Assembly (NCBI GenBank): GCA_028554795.2
Contig: JAPYKE020000281.1
Location: 243,501 to 307,500, forward strand
DNA from: Sinohyriopsis cumingii
Lineage: Eukaryota > Mollusca > Bivalvia > Unionida > Unionidae
Length of the DNA: 64,000 nucleotides
Direction: 5' to 3'
Under the pieces are notes generated by a model, which made no database searches, had not been told where the DNA came from, and saw only the letters and a program-made list of their open reading frames with translations. Shown one piece after another: positions 28,801 through 39,873 of the stretch; positions within the stretch are counted from its first letter, which is position 1, and each line of letters opens with the position of its first letter. A program made the translations under genes and the position numbers.

Positions 28801-29903
28801 CAGGGTGGAGAGGCCAAACATCCTGAGCATTTCCATCCACAATGTTTGTGTTGCTCTCGATTATTATAACCATAGTCACATTTCTCACAATAATAAACAT
28901 ATCTCAGGAATCCAGTGATACTGGTAATGGTATCGAAATGGTCATCGTGATGATAAAGGTGAATGTATTTTCCGTCCTTAAAATCTTGGCCTCGAAACAA
29001 TAGAGGCCCGCGCATTTGTTGAGGGTGCACTTTCAAGGTGTATCGTGGAGCTAGGACATCTTGCAATTTTTGCATCTCGGGAATGCCACAAGGTGTGTCT
29101 TTGGGCAGTCCGGCTTGTTGTAACAGGAGTTCTGCTTCGTTTCGTTGTTTGGCTCGGTCGGAACGTTGAATAGTGTTCCAGGTTCTTTTCCATTCTACCG
29201 TGTCGTTCTTGTTGGCATAGGTTCGTCCCACCACGATGGCACGGGCTAAACACATCTGGTCATGAGGGTTGTTAATTCGGACGAGACTCGTTTTGGTGTT
29301 GCGAAGGTCGTCCACCAATAACATCTTTTTGCGTCCAGTCCCTTGAGGAGGAGAGACGTGGGTCATGTCCAGTGTGGCTTTACCATCGGTGATGTCAAAC
29401 TGATCATTAGATTGTTGTACGTGTTGAATCTTGTCCATGACTTTGGAAGCAGTTAATTCTGCAGGGGTGCTAAACTCGATCCAAACAGGGGATTTCAAAC
29501 CGTCGTGTTGTATGGAAAGTCTCAAGCGATCGTCTTCTTTGGGTTGACATTGTCGCTTGAGTGCAGTGAGCAAAGAATCCCACACCTCGGTGATGAACCC
29601 TTCTGCTTTCTCTAACGGCACTTCAGCCTTGAAATCTTTAAACTTCACCGTGTATTTGTAAGCCGTGGTTCTAAATTTTCTAGAGGAGCGCTTTTCCGTC
29701 TCTCGAATGGAATAGTAATTTTCAGGGTTAACTAAGGGTGATGAACTTGGTTTAGAGGGTTCGGATTCTGGTTCACTCATGTCCTCTTCAAAATCACTGG
29801 CATGAATTTGTGCCAAGATCTCAGCCCTGGTACGAGGCGATAGATCACGTTTCTGCCTCTTACTTTCTTCTTCTTTCTTCTCGAATGAATGGGATCGTTT
29901 CAT
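25854..29903 (-). pseudogene. POLB: Protein-primed family-B DNA polymerase, interrupted by one in-frame stop
   Basis: The reading frame runs 1,116 codons from the ATG at 29903 to a TAA at 26555-26553, then continues in the same frame for about 230 codons to 25854. Residues 340-450 hold a Cys/His zinc-finger cluster. Exonuclease motifs are ExoI FFDFE (about 470), ExoII HNFSGYDG (about 560) and ExoIII YCRSDVDIL (about 685). Polymerase motif A is LDVCSLYPYV (about 910), motif B KVMLNCLWGKM (about 1100), and motif C YFDTDS lies only after the stop (about 1195). The product ending at the stop would lack a catalytic Asp and be inactive unless the stop is read through or is a sequencing error. The TATA TATAAAG is at about 29958-29951. 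Confidence 0.92.
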
Positions 29904-29909
29904 CTTGAA

Positions 29910-30037
29910 AGCAAATTGTCAAATGACTCAAGTTCAAACACCATAAACTACTTTATAGTCATAGCAGACCAGCGTATATAAAAGGGTGTGTGTCTTGTCC
30001 TTTCACTATTCATTTCACTCTCGAGCCGAGCACAACG
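29910..30037. promoter_or_regulatory. Divergent promoter between PolB and the zinc-knuckle gene
   Basis: Two TATA boxes lie about 20 bp apart facing outward: TATAAAG on the minus strand (29958-29951) for PolB and TATATAAAAG on the plus strand (29975-29984) for the zinc-knuckle gene. The plus TATA predicts transcription from about 30005, which excludes the upstream ATG at 29990 as start. Confidence 0.75.
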
Positions 30038-30508
30038 ATGGAAGAGACTGACCAGATGGAACGTTTCGTCAGAGCTTTGCGAGGGGTCATTAGAAAATTC
30101 TCTTCAGACCAGCCTACGGACTACTCTCCTTCCTTTAGAGATAAAAGTCAAGATACTTGCTATATCTGTCAGAAGAAAGGGCATTGGTCTTCAGAGTGTC
30201 CAGACCGTCAAAAAAGAAAAAACACAGGGGATAAAAGAGACAAAAGTCAAGATACCTGTTATTATTGTAAAGAAAAAGGACATTGGTCTCCAGATTGCCC
30301 AAAAAAGAAACAAGAGGAGTCAGAAGAAGAGAGGAATTCTTCAGAAGAAGAGAGGGATTCTTCAGAGGAAGAGAGGGATTCTTCTGAGGAAGAAAGAAGA
30401 CAGGTGAAGAAAAAGAAACAGGAGAAAAAAAGAAGAAGGGAAGAAAGCGAGGAGGAAGAAGAGGAAAAGAGTGTGACGGTGAAGAAATTCAAAAAACAGA
30501 GAGACTAA
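30038..30508 (+). CDS. CCHC zinc-knuckle protein with Ser/Glu/Lys-rich tail
   Basis: A 156-residue protein from the ATG at 30038. Two retroviral-nucleocapsid-type knuckles are perfect CX2CX4HX4C: C41, C44, H49, C54 (CYICQKKGHWSSEC) and C74, C77, H82, C87 (CYYCKEKGHWSPDC). Each is preceded by RDKSQDT, so the second arose by internal duplication. The tail is SSEEERDS repeats (candidate CK2 sites) followed by Lys/Glu-rich sequence. It should bind single-stranded nucleic acid. The frame opens at 29990, but the TATA box at 29975-29984 puts that ATG before the start of transcription. It is one of only two plus-strand genes. A poly(A) signal AATAAA is at 30595-30600. Confidence 0.8.
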   Translation: MEETDQMERFVRALRGVIRKFSSDQPTDYSPSFRDKSQDTCYICQKKGHWSSECPDRQKRKNTGDKRDKSQDTCYYCKEKGHWSPDCPKKKQEESEEERNSSEEERDSSEEERDSSEEERRQVKKKKQEKKRRREESEEEEEEKSVTVKKFKKQRD

Positions 30509-30757
30509 ACAAGGAGAAAAGAAGAAATTAATGAACTTTTTATTAAAGTGTTGTGTTATAAATTGTGAATTGGATTGTAAAAAATGGAGAAAAGAATAAA
30601 TGAATGATATAAGGTAAGTGTCTTTGAGTTGTGATTTTAAAATAAGAAGCTACACTCACGCACTCATACACAGACACGTATTAAAAGGGTAACATGGGTG
30701 AGTTTTTTTTGAGTTATTGGCAAATTGAAATTGTATTTCTTTTCGAGAAATGTGGGT
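30509..30757. other. Intergenic region between convergent genes
   Basis: Contains AATAAA on the plus strand (30595-30600) for the zinc-knuckle gene. On the minus strand it holds the downstream part of histone-type signal no. 4. The segment TTGGCAAATT near 30717 is shared with the flanks of signals 2 and 3. Confidence 0.6.
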
Positions 30758-30773
30758 GGCCCTGAAAAGGGCC
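30728..30773 (-). terminator. Histone-type 3' end signal no. 4
   Basis: Minus strand 30773-30758 reads GGCCCTTTTCAGGGCC, followed immediately by ACCCA and then CTCGAAAAGAAATAC as a candidate U7-pairing element. This is the closest match of the five to a metazoan histone gene 3' end. It lies 27 nt after the stop of the 192-residue gene. Confidence 0.8.
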
Positions 30774-30800
30774 TTTTTTCTTCATGGTGTAGGGGTGAGT

Positions 30801-31379
30801 TTAAGCAATCAATTTTAACTGCCTTAAGCCTTTGCCACGGCCAAGGCCTACTTCTGGACTGCGTAATGTTGATGATAATGATTGGGTTGAAATCACTAAG
30901 GGTGGTACGGTAGGCTTAGTCACAGGGTTGACATGTTTGGCTCGGGAAGATCGTATTCTCTTCGGTCGTGATAAAGAAGTCTGATACATTTGTTTCAGAC
31001 TTCTTAACTCCGCTAAAATGTCCAACAGTACCGTGACCGTTTGATTTTCACCCTCTTGTTTCTTTGCTGCTACTTCTTCTTGCTGTTGTTGCTGTTGTTT
31101 TTTTCTTACCTCTTCTTCTTGTTGCTGTTGCTGTAGGAGAAAAGTCTGTTCCGCTTCCTTTTGTCGTTGTATAAATTTCTCCAATTCTTCTTTCTGTCTC
31201 TGTCTAAAATTCTCCACTTGCGGTAATGAAGAAAGTAACGAAGGTTCCGGAACAAATTCTTGCGAGGAGAGAAAATCCACAAAATCCCAATTCACCTCTT
31301 CTGAAAGTAAGTCCGGGTTCCCTTGGGCAGTCTCCCCTGCTGGTGCACCCCACTGGATCGTTTTCTGAGTTTCCGTCAT
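30801..31379 (-). CDS. Coiled-coil, Gln-rich protein (192 aa), histone-type 3' end
   Basis: Acidic N-terminus, then a long helix about 55-110 (NFRQRQKEELEKFIQRQKEA) with two Gln runs, a second helix about 115-140 (VTVLLDILAELRSLKQMYQT), and a basic Ser/Pro-rich C-terminus (SRPKRIRSSRAKH) that could be a nuclear localisation signal. No known family. It shares with the left-end proteins a charged coiled coil and the histone-type 3' end, but not their promoter motif. A TATA-like AATATAG (minus about 31433) lies upstream, in a control region shared with the divergent 77-residue gene. Confidence 0.7.
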   Translation of the reverse strand: MTETQKTIQWGAPAGETAQGNPDLLSEEVNWDFVDFLSSQEFVPEPSLLSSLPQVENFRQRQKEELEKFIQRQKEAEQTFLLQQQQQEEEVRKKQQQQQQEEVAAKKQEGENQTVTVLLDILAELRSLKQMYQTSLSRPKRIRSSRAKHVNPVTKPTVPPLVISTQSLSSTLRSPEVGLGRGKGLRQLKLIA

Positions 31380-31598
31380 GTTGAATCACTGTCGCATAGA
31401 TTGACTGCACACAAGCGCTAGCGAATCTATATTGACTACGTGACGTCACAGACTGCTCTCTTCGGATTGGATGCGAGCTGACTGAATTCTGTAACGCGTG
31501 TTCGGATTGGTAAATGAACTCAATCCGTTTCAATCCTTCCTCCGCCTATAAATAAGTGCCGTTCAATGCATTGATTCACCTGTTCTCGTCGCTTCAAG
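31380..31598. promoter_or_regulatory. Divergent control region with CRE, CCAAT and TATA motifs
   Basis: Contains a palindromic TGACGTCA (31441-31448), two inverted CCAAT boxes in TTCGGATTGG (ATTGG at 31466-31470 and 31506-31510) and TATAAATA (31547-31554) facing the plus-strand gene. A weaker TATA-like element faces the minus-strand gene. CCAAT plus TATA with a short leader is also the usual layout of replication-dependent histone promoters. Confidence 0.65.
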
Positions 31599-31832
31599 AT
31601 GTGGACTACAGTTGAGTCATCCACCCTTGTGTCTTCCATGATGTTTCGGACAGACTTGCTCATGTATGTCCGATCGAAGTGGACCGTTGTCCACAGGACA
31701 AACACCAGCCTGTGGATACGTAGGATCTACGTCGAAAGACAAGGATGCCTGAAAAGAGTGCTGATGTACGGACCAACAGTAAGACGCAGCCTAAGGACAA
31801 GAAGAAGACCAATGCGGTGCCATTTATGTTAA
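31599..31832 (+). CDS. Short Arg-rich protein (77 aa), histone-type 3' end in the right TIR
   Basis: The open frame starts 45 nt after TATAAATA, leaving a leader of about 20 nt, and its stop lies 25 nt before a histone-type stem-loop. This complete layout (CCAAT, TATA, short ORF, stem-loop, downstream element) is the main support. The protein is basic toward its end (RVLMYGPTVRRSLRTRRRP, then CHLC) and has no recognised domain; a DNA- or RNA-binding role would fit. Another frame overlaps it on the minus strand, so the coding call is moderate. Confidence 0.5.
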   Translation: MWTTVESSTLVSSMMFRTDLLMYVRSKWTVVHRTNTSLWIRRIYVERQGCLKRVLMYGPTVRRSLRTRRRPMRCHLC

Positions 31833-31847
31833 TGAATACATTAACAT

Positions 31848-32187
31848 AAAACCCAAAGGCCCTTTTCAGGGCCCCCATATATCTCGAAAAGAGATAGTCT
31901 TTGAATTGCCTACCCCTTTTTTAAAAAAAATTTTTTATTTTTTTTTATTTTTTTAAAAAAAATCCTATATTCAATTTCCCTTGACGCTAGATTGACCCAC
32001 GATTTATTCCCATGTTAAATTCCCCTTGTCCGTAGAGTGACCCACGATTTATTCCCATGTTAAATTCCCCTTGTACGTAGAGTGACCCACGATTTTTCGC
32101 CATGTTAAATTTCCATTGTACGTAGAGTGACCCAGGGGTGTTTTGAGTGGAATTCCCATTGTACGTAGGGTGCCCCACTTCACTACT
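31848..32187 (-). repeat. Right terminal inverted repeat of the Polinton
   Basis: Mirror of 12086-12424, with the same 45-bp subterminal tandem units (31980-32135). The differences I find are lengths of A/T homopolymers at 31918-31962. Confidence 0.95.
31858..31897 (+). terminator. Histone-type 3' end signal no. 5 (in right TIR)
   Basis: Plus strand 31858-31873 reads GGCCCTTTTCAGGGCC, preceded by ACCCAAA and followed by CCCA, with GAAAAGAGATAG at 31886-31897. It is the TIR mirror of signal no. 1, so each end of the element carries one stem-loop facing outward. Confidence 0.75.
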
Positions 32188-32193
32188 CGTGGA
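32188..32193. repeat. Polinton target-site duplication, right copy
   Basis: CGTGGA, identical to 12080-12085. Confidence 0.95.
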
Positions 32194-32716
32194 TGATATT
32201 TCTTTGGATATTGTACTTTTGGAAACTGTACATGGTTTAAACACACTGCTAACTAAAACGAATGCTCTCTTGTGCTAAAAAAATCAGCCTGAATTTGTCT
32301 AAAGTACAATATCCATAGCAGCTATTAAGATAGGGAAAATGAATTTTGCCAGACTAGACAATACCGGCTTCTGAAAGGGCAATGAATGAATTACCAAATA
32401 TATAAAATGTAAAAAAAGTTATCGGCTCTTTTTTAATACAATTTACCTCTGAATTTCAGGAAGTGAAAATGACCAAGTGGAGCTAGCACTTTTTTGAAAG
32501 ATGCACATCTGCAGTAAGGCCAAGCTGTATACTCTATGACCCATATTACACCCATTAATCATACACCAAAATAAAGGGAATTAAAGGTTCTTTGAACTAA
32601 ACCTAAGACATACAATGTCATTTTTAAATAGGCAGTAAAACCAGTGAGGAAGCCGTGGAAATTCTTTTTCTTTAAAATCCTAACCCATGCAAAATACGAA
32701 ACTGTAGAGCGCCGCC
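32188..32716 (-). mobile_element. Right piece of the MITE-like repeat split by the Polinton
   Basis: Continues the element begun at 11958, matches 40006-40540 in reverse complement with moderate divergence, and ends GAGCGCCGCC followed by TAA (32717-32719), the duplicate of 11955-11957. Confidence 0.85.
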
Positions 32717-32719
32717 TAA

Positions 32720-33355
32720 GTCAAGAAATATGATTGGTATGCACGATAACAGGAATCATTATGGCTCGGCTATTAGAAGGCGAGACTCGTGACCAGTACA
32801 GTGTGGGTGCTAATCCTATAAACGGATCAATCTGGACTGGTTGATGTGATATATCTCGGGCAAAGCACCTTTTTTTGCAATACAGATTCAGATGCAACCG
32901 TAGGCCAAGGTCGACAAGATCACGCTGAAACATGCTGAGAGAGAAATGATTGTACTTATATACTGAACGAATCTAGGCTCGTGTCGAAAATGTTCAGAAG
33001 ATTTTGCTATTGATTATTGGATGTCATTAGCACATAAAGACAGAAATCCAATAAGATTTTTTTTCCACGCGCGAAAAAAATGTCGATCTTCGATGTGAGT
33101 AGAATGAAAGAATAAAGGAACGTCGTTACCCAGGAATTTCAAGCACGATGAGAATGATATTATTCGAGAGAAAACCCATATGTGGAATATTATGGGTTCA
33201 TGAATTTATTCCATTTCTATTCCTATTACCTGTATAATGGCCTGTCTAAAGGTATCGATTAAGGGATCTAAGTGTATTTACAAACATAGAGTATCAACTT
33301 AAAGCAAGTCCCCTCAGGATAAAAGAAATAATTATTCAAATATGTCTTTCCTTAG
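32720..33355. other. Host intergenic DNA, no gene seen
   Basis: No coding or repeat feature recognised. Confidence 0.5.
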
Positions 33356-33356
<1 letters not shown>

Positions 33357-33437
<81 letters not shown>

Positions 33438-33540
33438 TATCACAATTAGCATTCTAATCCCCCCCTTTCTCTCTCTCTCTCACACACACACACGCGCGCA
33501 CGCACGGACACACACTCACACAAACACACGCACATTATAG
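33357..33540. repeat. (TA)n microsatellite plus CT/CA-rich tract
   Basis: TA units to about 33435, then a pyrimidine tract and (CA)n-like sequence at 33469-33535. Confidence 0.9.
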
Positions 33541-33960
33541 CTGTGACGATTTGAAACACGATCTACGTGAACACAGTTTATGATTGCCTTTCATTGTTTT
33601 GCAATCATGTTGTGCATTTCATTCTAACAAGAAAAACAATAATTTACTTCATCTATGCGGGTCTCACATTCATGGTTGAAATGATATAGGAAGTGTGTTA
33701 CCATGCCATTACTGCATCGATTTTTCAATAACTATTTCATATTTCATTCAGAATATTTGGTGCACTTAGCAGCTTGAAGACTTCTAGACTTGCCCAGAGA
33801 ACGCACAACGTGTACAATAAATATATTTAAACACTGATAGCGTGTTATTGCTCATCATTGACAAAGCTATCTAATCTATTCTTACCTAATCAATATGACT
33901 ATTCAGTTGTTGTGAGAGGTTGTATTATATGCATGTATGTATGGTCAGTAACCTATCAAT
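33541..33960. other. Host intergenic DNA, no gene seen
   Basis: Nothing recognised. Confidence 0.5.
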
Positions 33961-34044
33961 TTTGCCATGCGCATGGGAAAAAGTTGCCATTTGCCATGCG
34001 CATGGGAAAAAGTTGCCATTTGCCATGCGCATGGGAAAAAGTTT
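33961..34044. repeat. 29-bp tandem repeat, three copies
   Basis: Period 29 with unit start GCCATGCGCATGGGAAAAAG at 33964, 33993 and 34022. The core CCATGCGCATGG is a perfect palindrome. Confidence 0.95.
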
Positions 34045-34739
<695 letters not shown>

Positions 34740-35696
34740 GTTACTTGTTTAGGCTCGAATAAACAGTAACACAAGAATGAATGAAAACAACAAGCTTTTA
34801 ATAAATTGCAATAATTTATTTCCCTGGAAAAATTCAGTAAAAATGAAGAAAAAATATGTACTTACGGTTTTATTCTAGAATCAAATCCAAAAATAATCCA
34901 AAACTAATCCGAGAATAAAATTTTAGTAATCCTAATAACAAAATGTTTTTCTGATTTCACGTTTGAATCCCGACGAAGAATCCAAGATGGAAGACGATGA
35001 CGTATGTTGCAATCTGTAGTGTTGAAGTCTACAGTTCCTAGTAGAAATGAAAATTATCATTCCGGTTTCTGATAGCTGAATATATTTTTTTATTAAAAAA
35101 CTGTCCTTGTTCCACAATAATATATTAGCACACGTATTTTCCAGAAAAATAACGGAATTAATCCTTTTGAATCCAAGTAATTTGAAATAACTCCAAACAG
35201 CACAACATACAACTAACAGTTTAATAGCCCAGCTTCTACTGAGATTAATTCTCCAAAACATGGGTTATATGGGCTTTCAAACGTAAACAAAGGTCACGTG
35301 ATCATCTTCTGGAAGTTTATAGAAGCAAATACTTGTTACATATCACGTTTACCCAGTGTGACCCTCACGAAAACCAATCATTTTTACTCTAAGAAATAAT
35401 TTTTTGTTATATATATATATCTAAAGGACAAAGTCCCATCATGACCTTGGAAACAACGAATCAATTTAAAATAAAATAGAACTTGTTTACGAAGATTGCT
35501 ACAAATTCTGAAAATATTTGCATAATTTACATCAACACCTGGTGTTTATAAACTAGCAGTCAAGGTCAAACTATTTTCTAAAAAAGTATCATCTCTAGTA
35601 AATACATTAATATTACAATTTCATGTAATGAAAAATAATTTGTTTTTAAAAACCGACAAACAATTAAATTGAAATAAATATATTAAATCGGATATA

Positions 35697-35698
<2 letters not shown>
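34740..35698. other. Host DNA, possible decayed solo LTR at 34739-35340
   Basis: The segment TGTTACTTG...ACTTGTTACA (34739-35340) has TG...CA-like ends, but its flanking duplication is imperfect (TATTA/TATCA) and no partner LTR is present, so it is not called as an element. No gene is seen. Confidence 0.3.

Positions 35699-35777
<79 letters not shown>
35699..35777. repeat. (TA)n microsatellite
   Basis: About 39 TA units. Confidence 0.95.
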
Positions 35778-35782
<5 letters not shown>

Positions 35783-38700
35783 CTGGAAATGTACTGATAC
35801 GCCAATAAGCGTGACATTGTTAAGATGGCGTTGTCCAGAGTTTCTTTGAATAATTCACAACAATTCCAGAATAATATCATAGTCCAAAAGACGAGAACTT
35901 TCTTAACTTATACATTTTTACTACTATATTTCACAACATACCTCACCTGACGGATCTTACAACTAAATTTATCTGATACTATTAATGTGACCTAATCCAA
36001 CATATGGGAAGTTATTAAGTTTTTCTAGAACCTTCCAAACCCAATCAGCCATCGAAAACTTGACTCAAAAATGTCAAGTCTTATTATAAAGATTATTATT
36101 AGTAGTAATTGTCAACCCATACCATAGCATAGATCCTCTGTAATATCAAAGAATCAAAACAGAGAGGCACAAAGAGTATCTGGAGAAAACGACCTATCCA
36201 TTACATGTAAACGATAGAAGTTAGTGCAGCTCTAGTTACTGATAGGAAGTCATGTCGTTTTCTTTTATCTTGTTATGCGTACAAGAGAGCAAAACTGCTT
36301 ATAATCATAATGCCCGATAGAATACCCAAAACTAATAAATGAACATAAGAACAGCCATCTGTTTCCAGAAATATTGTAAAATTCTAAGAGATAAACAACA
36401 TAATTCACACTATAAGATTAAACTCAACACTTTTTTGTCTGTCACATCATATAATCGAGAACAGGCTGGAGTTAATAATTAATTCACATCAAACTGATTA
36501 TTCCATCTGCATTGAGTCAGTTTACATGTGGCTACTTGATAGCAAGCGCTATCCAAAATTAAAGGAATAATACAGTAGTTAAGTAATTAAATAATGCATG
36601 TACGAAGAATCAGAAACCCTTATATATTTATTTTAAATCCTGTCTCTACGTTTTCAGTTTCCTGCCTTTAAAATGAAAGCAAGTGACAATTGCATCGCCT
36701 TTCAATCCAGCACTGACGACATAAATTCAGATTACAAAACATAAAAGAACTTAAGAAAAAATAAGTTTAATCAGCTGAATAATTTGTTGGCTTTTAGCAT
36801 TACGTGCAACTATAATGTTTTGTGTGCAAATTCTTTTAAGGAAAGGTTGATGCACATAAACTCTGAAGACACGATAATAAAAAAACCCCAACCCATTTAT
36901 GTTGTAATTTAAACAGTGCACATGTTATGGGGTGAGTAGGCAAAAGCAGTTAGAGAAAAGGCATTAATAAACTTTATCACGGGGAATGTAATATGAGTGT
37001 TACTGGGTATAACAGATAAACGGACATCATGAATACGATCAAGACGGAAGAACATAATATAAAATCAATACATGTATGCACATTTTAGAGGACAGGAAGA
37101 AAGAAAGGGTAATAGGATTTGGAGACGATCTCTGCAAACAGGAAATCATAACTGTTTAAATTGCAAGTCATATTGACAAAAAAGCATTACCTCTTTAGAA
37201 AATCATTTTGATCATTCCTTTTAATAACTCAAACTGCAAACTACTCATTTCATTGCAGATAACGCATATTGTCAGTGAGGATGTTTCCAATCTGGTGTAT
37301 ATCCCATTGGAAATGGAAAGTCAAAGTTTAGCTTACTCCATAGGTGTTAAAAGGCAATATAATTACAGGAATTATATCTAGAAGAGAACTTAACTTTAAT
37401 GATAGGTATCGTTATACGGCCATGAAACCAATTAGAAAGACATTAAGATCAATTAGAAAGATATTACAACCAATGTGAAATACCTTAGAACCAATTAGAA
37501 AGACCTGACAATCAATTCTGCCTTAGGTAAAATCATAAGCAATAACAGATTGCGCTTTCACAAAAAGGTATTTAAATTTATTGAATATGTTTATTGTCTG
37601 GTTAGTTTAAATTAAATAGAGAAATTAAATTATAAACTGTCATGTATGACTTTTGCACACGTAAAACCATACAACATAAAAAAAACACATCATAACTTAA
37701 ATCATAAATAATTAACATGTAATAAATTTCTTTGTTAAATCGAAGGCAACAACACGATAAATTCTGATACATGATTGACAATAGTTAGATCTAACCCCGT
37801 TATCCATACACACGCTTAAGTTTTATCGACAACAATATTATGTACTTGAAAGATCGTATGATGTGGTGTTGCAACATGTGTAAAATCAATATTTCAACTA
37901 AATATTGTTGAAATAGAAATTAAGAACCTTTTTGACTATATTGTCATAACTTGTCCAACCATAATGTGCAGCAAAGACTTACACCATAAACAACAAGGAA
38001 ATTTAAATTGATCCTGGTAGCAAATTAGTCAAATTCTCTGAGATGCGTTTTGATGATTTGTCAGATAATTGAGCTAACTTAGAGGATGCAGAGAAGACCA
38101 TTAATGTAACTAAGGTAGCATGTAATGGTAGACATTGCTGAAAACCAGTGTGTGTGATTGTACAAAGATTTCAGAAAGATTGCACTCGCTTCGTTTGTCA
38201 GCTTTTGAACAGATATGAAAGCATTAGACATCGTTGTGGAAGAAAATTATGTAGCATTTGATTGTATGTGAGATAGATGAAATTTTAAAAGAGAACACGT
38301 AGGACAAGCTATTATCCGTCGCAAATATGGCATTTGGTTACAAAGTTAAAGAGCAAACACGTGTATTGATGTTTATGTTATCCGCTAAATATTAGTCCAC
38401 AATTTAAATTCATCTGCTAAAATATTTTATAGTTCTAATTCAATGTTTGACGACAGTTTATTGCCAACTGATTTTTTTCCCTGTCTCATCTATCAAAATT
38501 CGTCCGTTTAAAGCGTTTGCGCGACACAAAATTCCATATCACTTACTGATTTTGTATGCATTAATTTCATTCCTTGTACTCTTTTCTTTGTGATGTCTCA
38601 GACATTCGTAATGTTGACTATAATACTTTCTCTCAATTTTTACTTTGTAATAGCTACACCCTACAACAATTATTACATATTTCACTATCCATTTTTATGC

Positions 38701-39873
38701 CGTCATTTTTAATTTGTATTAGTCATATGGTATTGCAGCGAGGTTGTTAATAAAGCAAATCTTTTCATCACATGCAGACAAAGCGACCTTATCTAATGCG
38801 ATGAAATATCATTTATGATGGCAACAATTTTATTAGTTAATCTTTTGGCAATTTACATTTTGCTTGACATGGTATTCATTATAATGCGAAATTTGAGACT
38901 GTGTATATTCACTTTACCTTTGTAGTTTTAAACTGTATGCTATCTTTTATGTCACGAAGACATCAGTCGGTAGATGGATACATACATATATACATACATA
39001 CATACATACATACATATTTTCAAATTTAGGCCCATTTCATTTTGTTTTTTTTTCTCTCTCACTCTCAGAATGAACAGATTTTACAATGTGTTAAAACAAG
39101 TATTAATTTGTTTAATCAATAAGAAGGCGAAATAAAATGACTAAAAGAACACCAAATAATACAAGTATTTCCTTTCATAATTTGTTCTCCACGTGAATCC
39201 TGCAAACTATTAGTGAGCGAACATAAATGAATTGTTGCGTTGCTGTTAGATATAACGTCACCAATAGTATACATTCTACACTCTATGAAAGAAACATATT
39301 TATAAAAAAAAAACTTTATAAAATATAGTAATGCAGTTGTTTAAGTAGCGATTCTAACTCGACGCAGTTTAAATAGTGTCTGAAAACGATGAGATCGGGC
39401 ATTGACGACTGCTGATTGCAAGCCGAAATAAAATGGCAAGCCAAAGGTGTGTGCAACTTCTGTTAAAATACTAGACTAGATGGTTGCCATGGCCATAATT
39501 TCATATTTGAATGCAAAAATGAACCAAAATCTATCATAGTAAACACACAATCATTGCAATTATGATTGTTATTCTTGCAAATGATAGCTATTTCACGTTT
39601 TATTCTCCCAGTTTTCTTACGGTGATATTATGTCTGTTTCCCTATGTATGAGCCTTAGAAAATCTTTTACAAATGTATTGATTGCTTTTTCCCATGAAGT
39701 TGTCAAGGAACACTGTATATGTGTTGGTTACTTCAGAGGCTTGTCAGACTGACATCGTCTATCCTTAAGACAATAAAAGCGACTAAAAGTTATTTGTTTT
39801 AAATGTTAAAAGCCCGGTCTGCAAAAATGACATCATTTGGGGAGACGGATTTAAGAAAACCCAGATTTCAGCA
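35778..39873. other. Host intergenic DNA, no gene seen
   Basis: Four kilobases of AT-rich sequence without an ORF above 60 codons. Minor items are loose repeats of CAATTAGAAAGA at 37428-37505 and a (CATA)n tract at about 38983-39015. Confidence 0.6.

Larger units (their letters stand above)
12086..32187 (-). mobile_element. Complete Polinton/Maverick (adintovirus-like) element, 20.1 kb
   Basis: A self-synthesising DNA transposon or endogenous adintovirus-like provirus. It begins AGTAGTGAAG and ends CTTCACTACT (the 5'-AG...CT-3' ends usual for Polintons), has TIRs of about 340 bp and a 6-bp CGTGGA duplication, and lies inside a MITE. Diagnostic genes present are a D,D(35)E integrase with chromodomain, protein-primed PolB, adenain-like protease, packaging ATPase, major capsid and penton-like proteins. 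Most genes are on the minus strand and many have their own TATA box. TIR identity outside homopolymers and intact ORFs (except PolB) indicate recent insertion. Orientation is set here by the majority strand. Confidence 0.97.

Noticed and set aside
29990-30037. Upstream ATG of the zinc-knuckle frame
   Set aside because: It lies only about 6 bp after the TATA box, before any plausible transcription start.
31660-31878. Minus-strand 72-codon frame in the right TIR region
   Set aside because: Reads through the stem-loop on its wrong strand and overlaps the better supported 77-codon gene.
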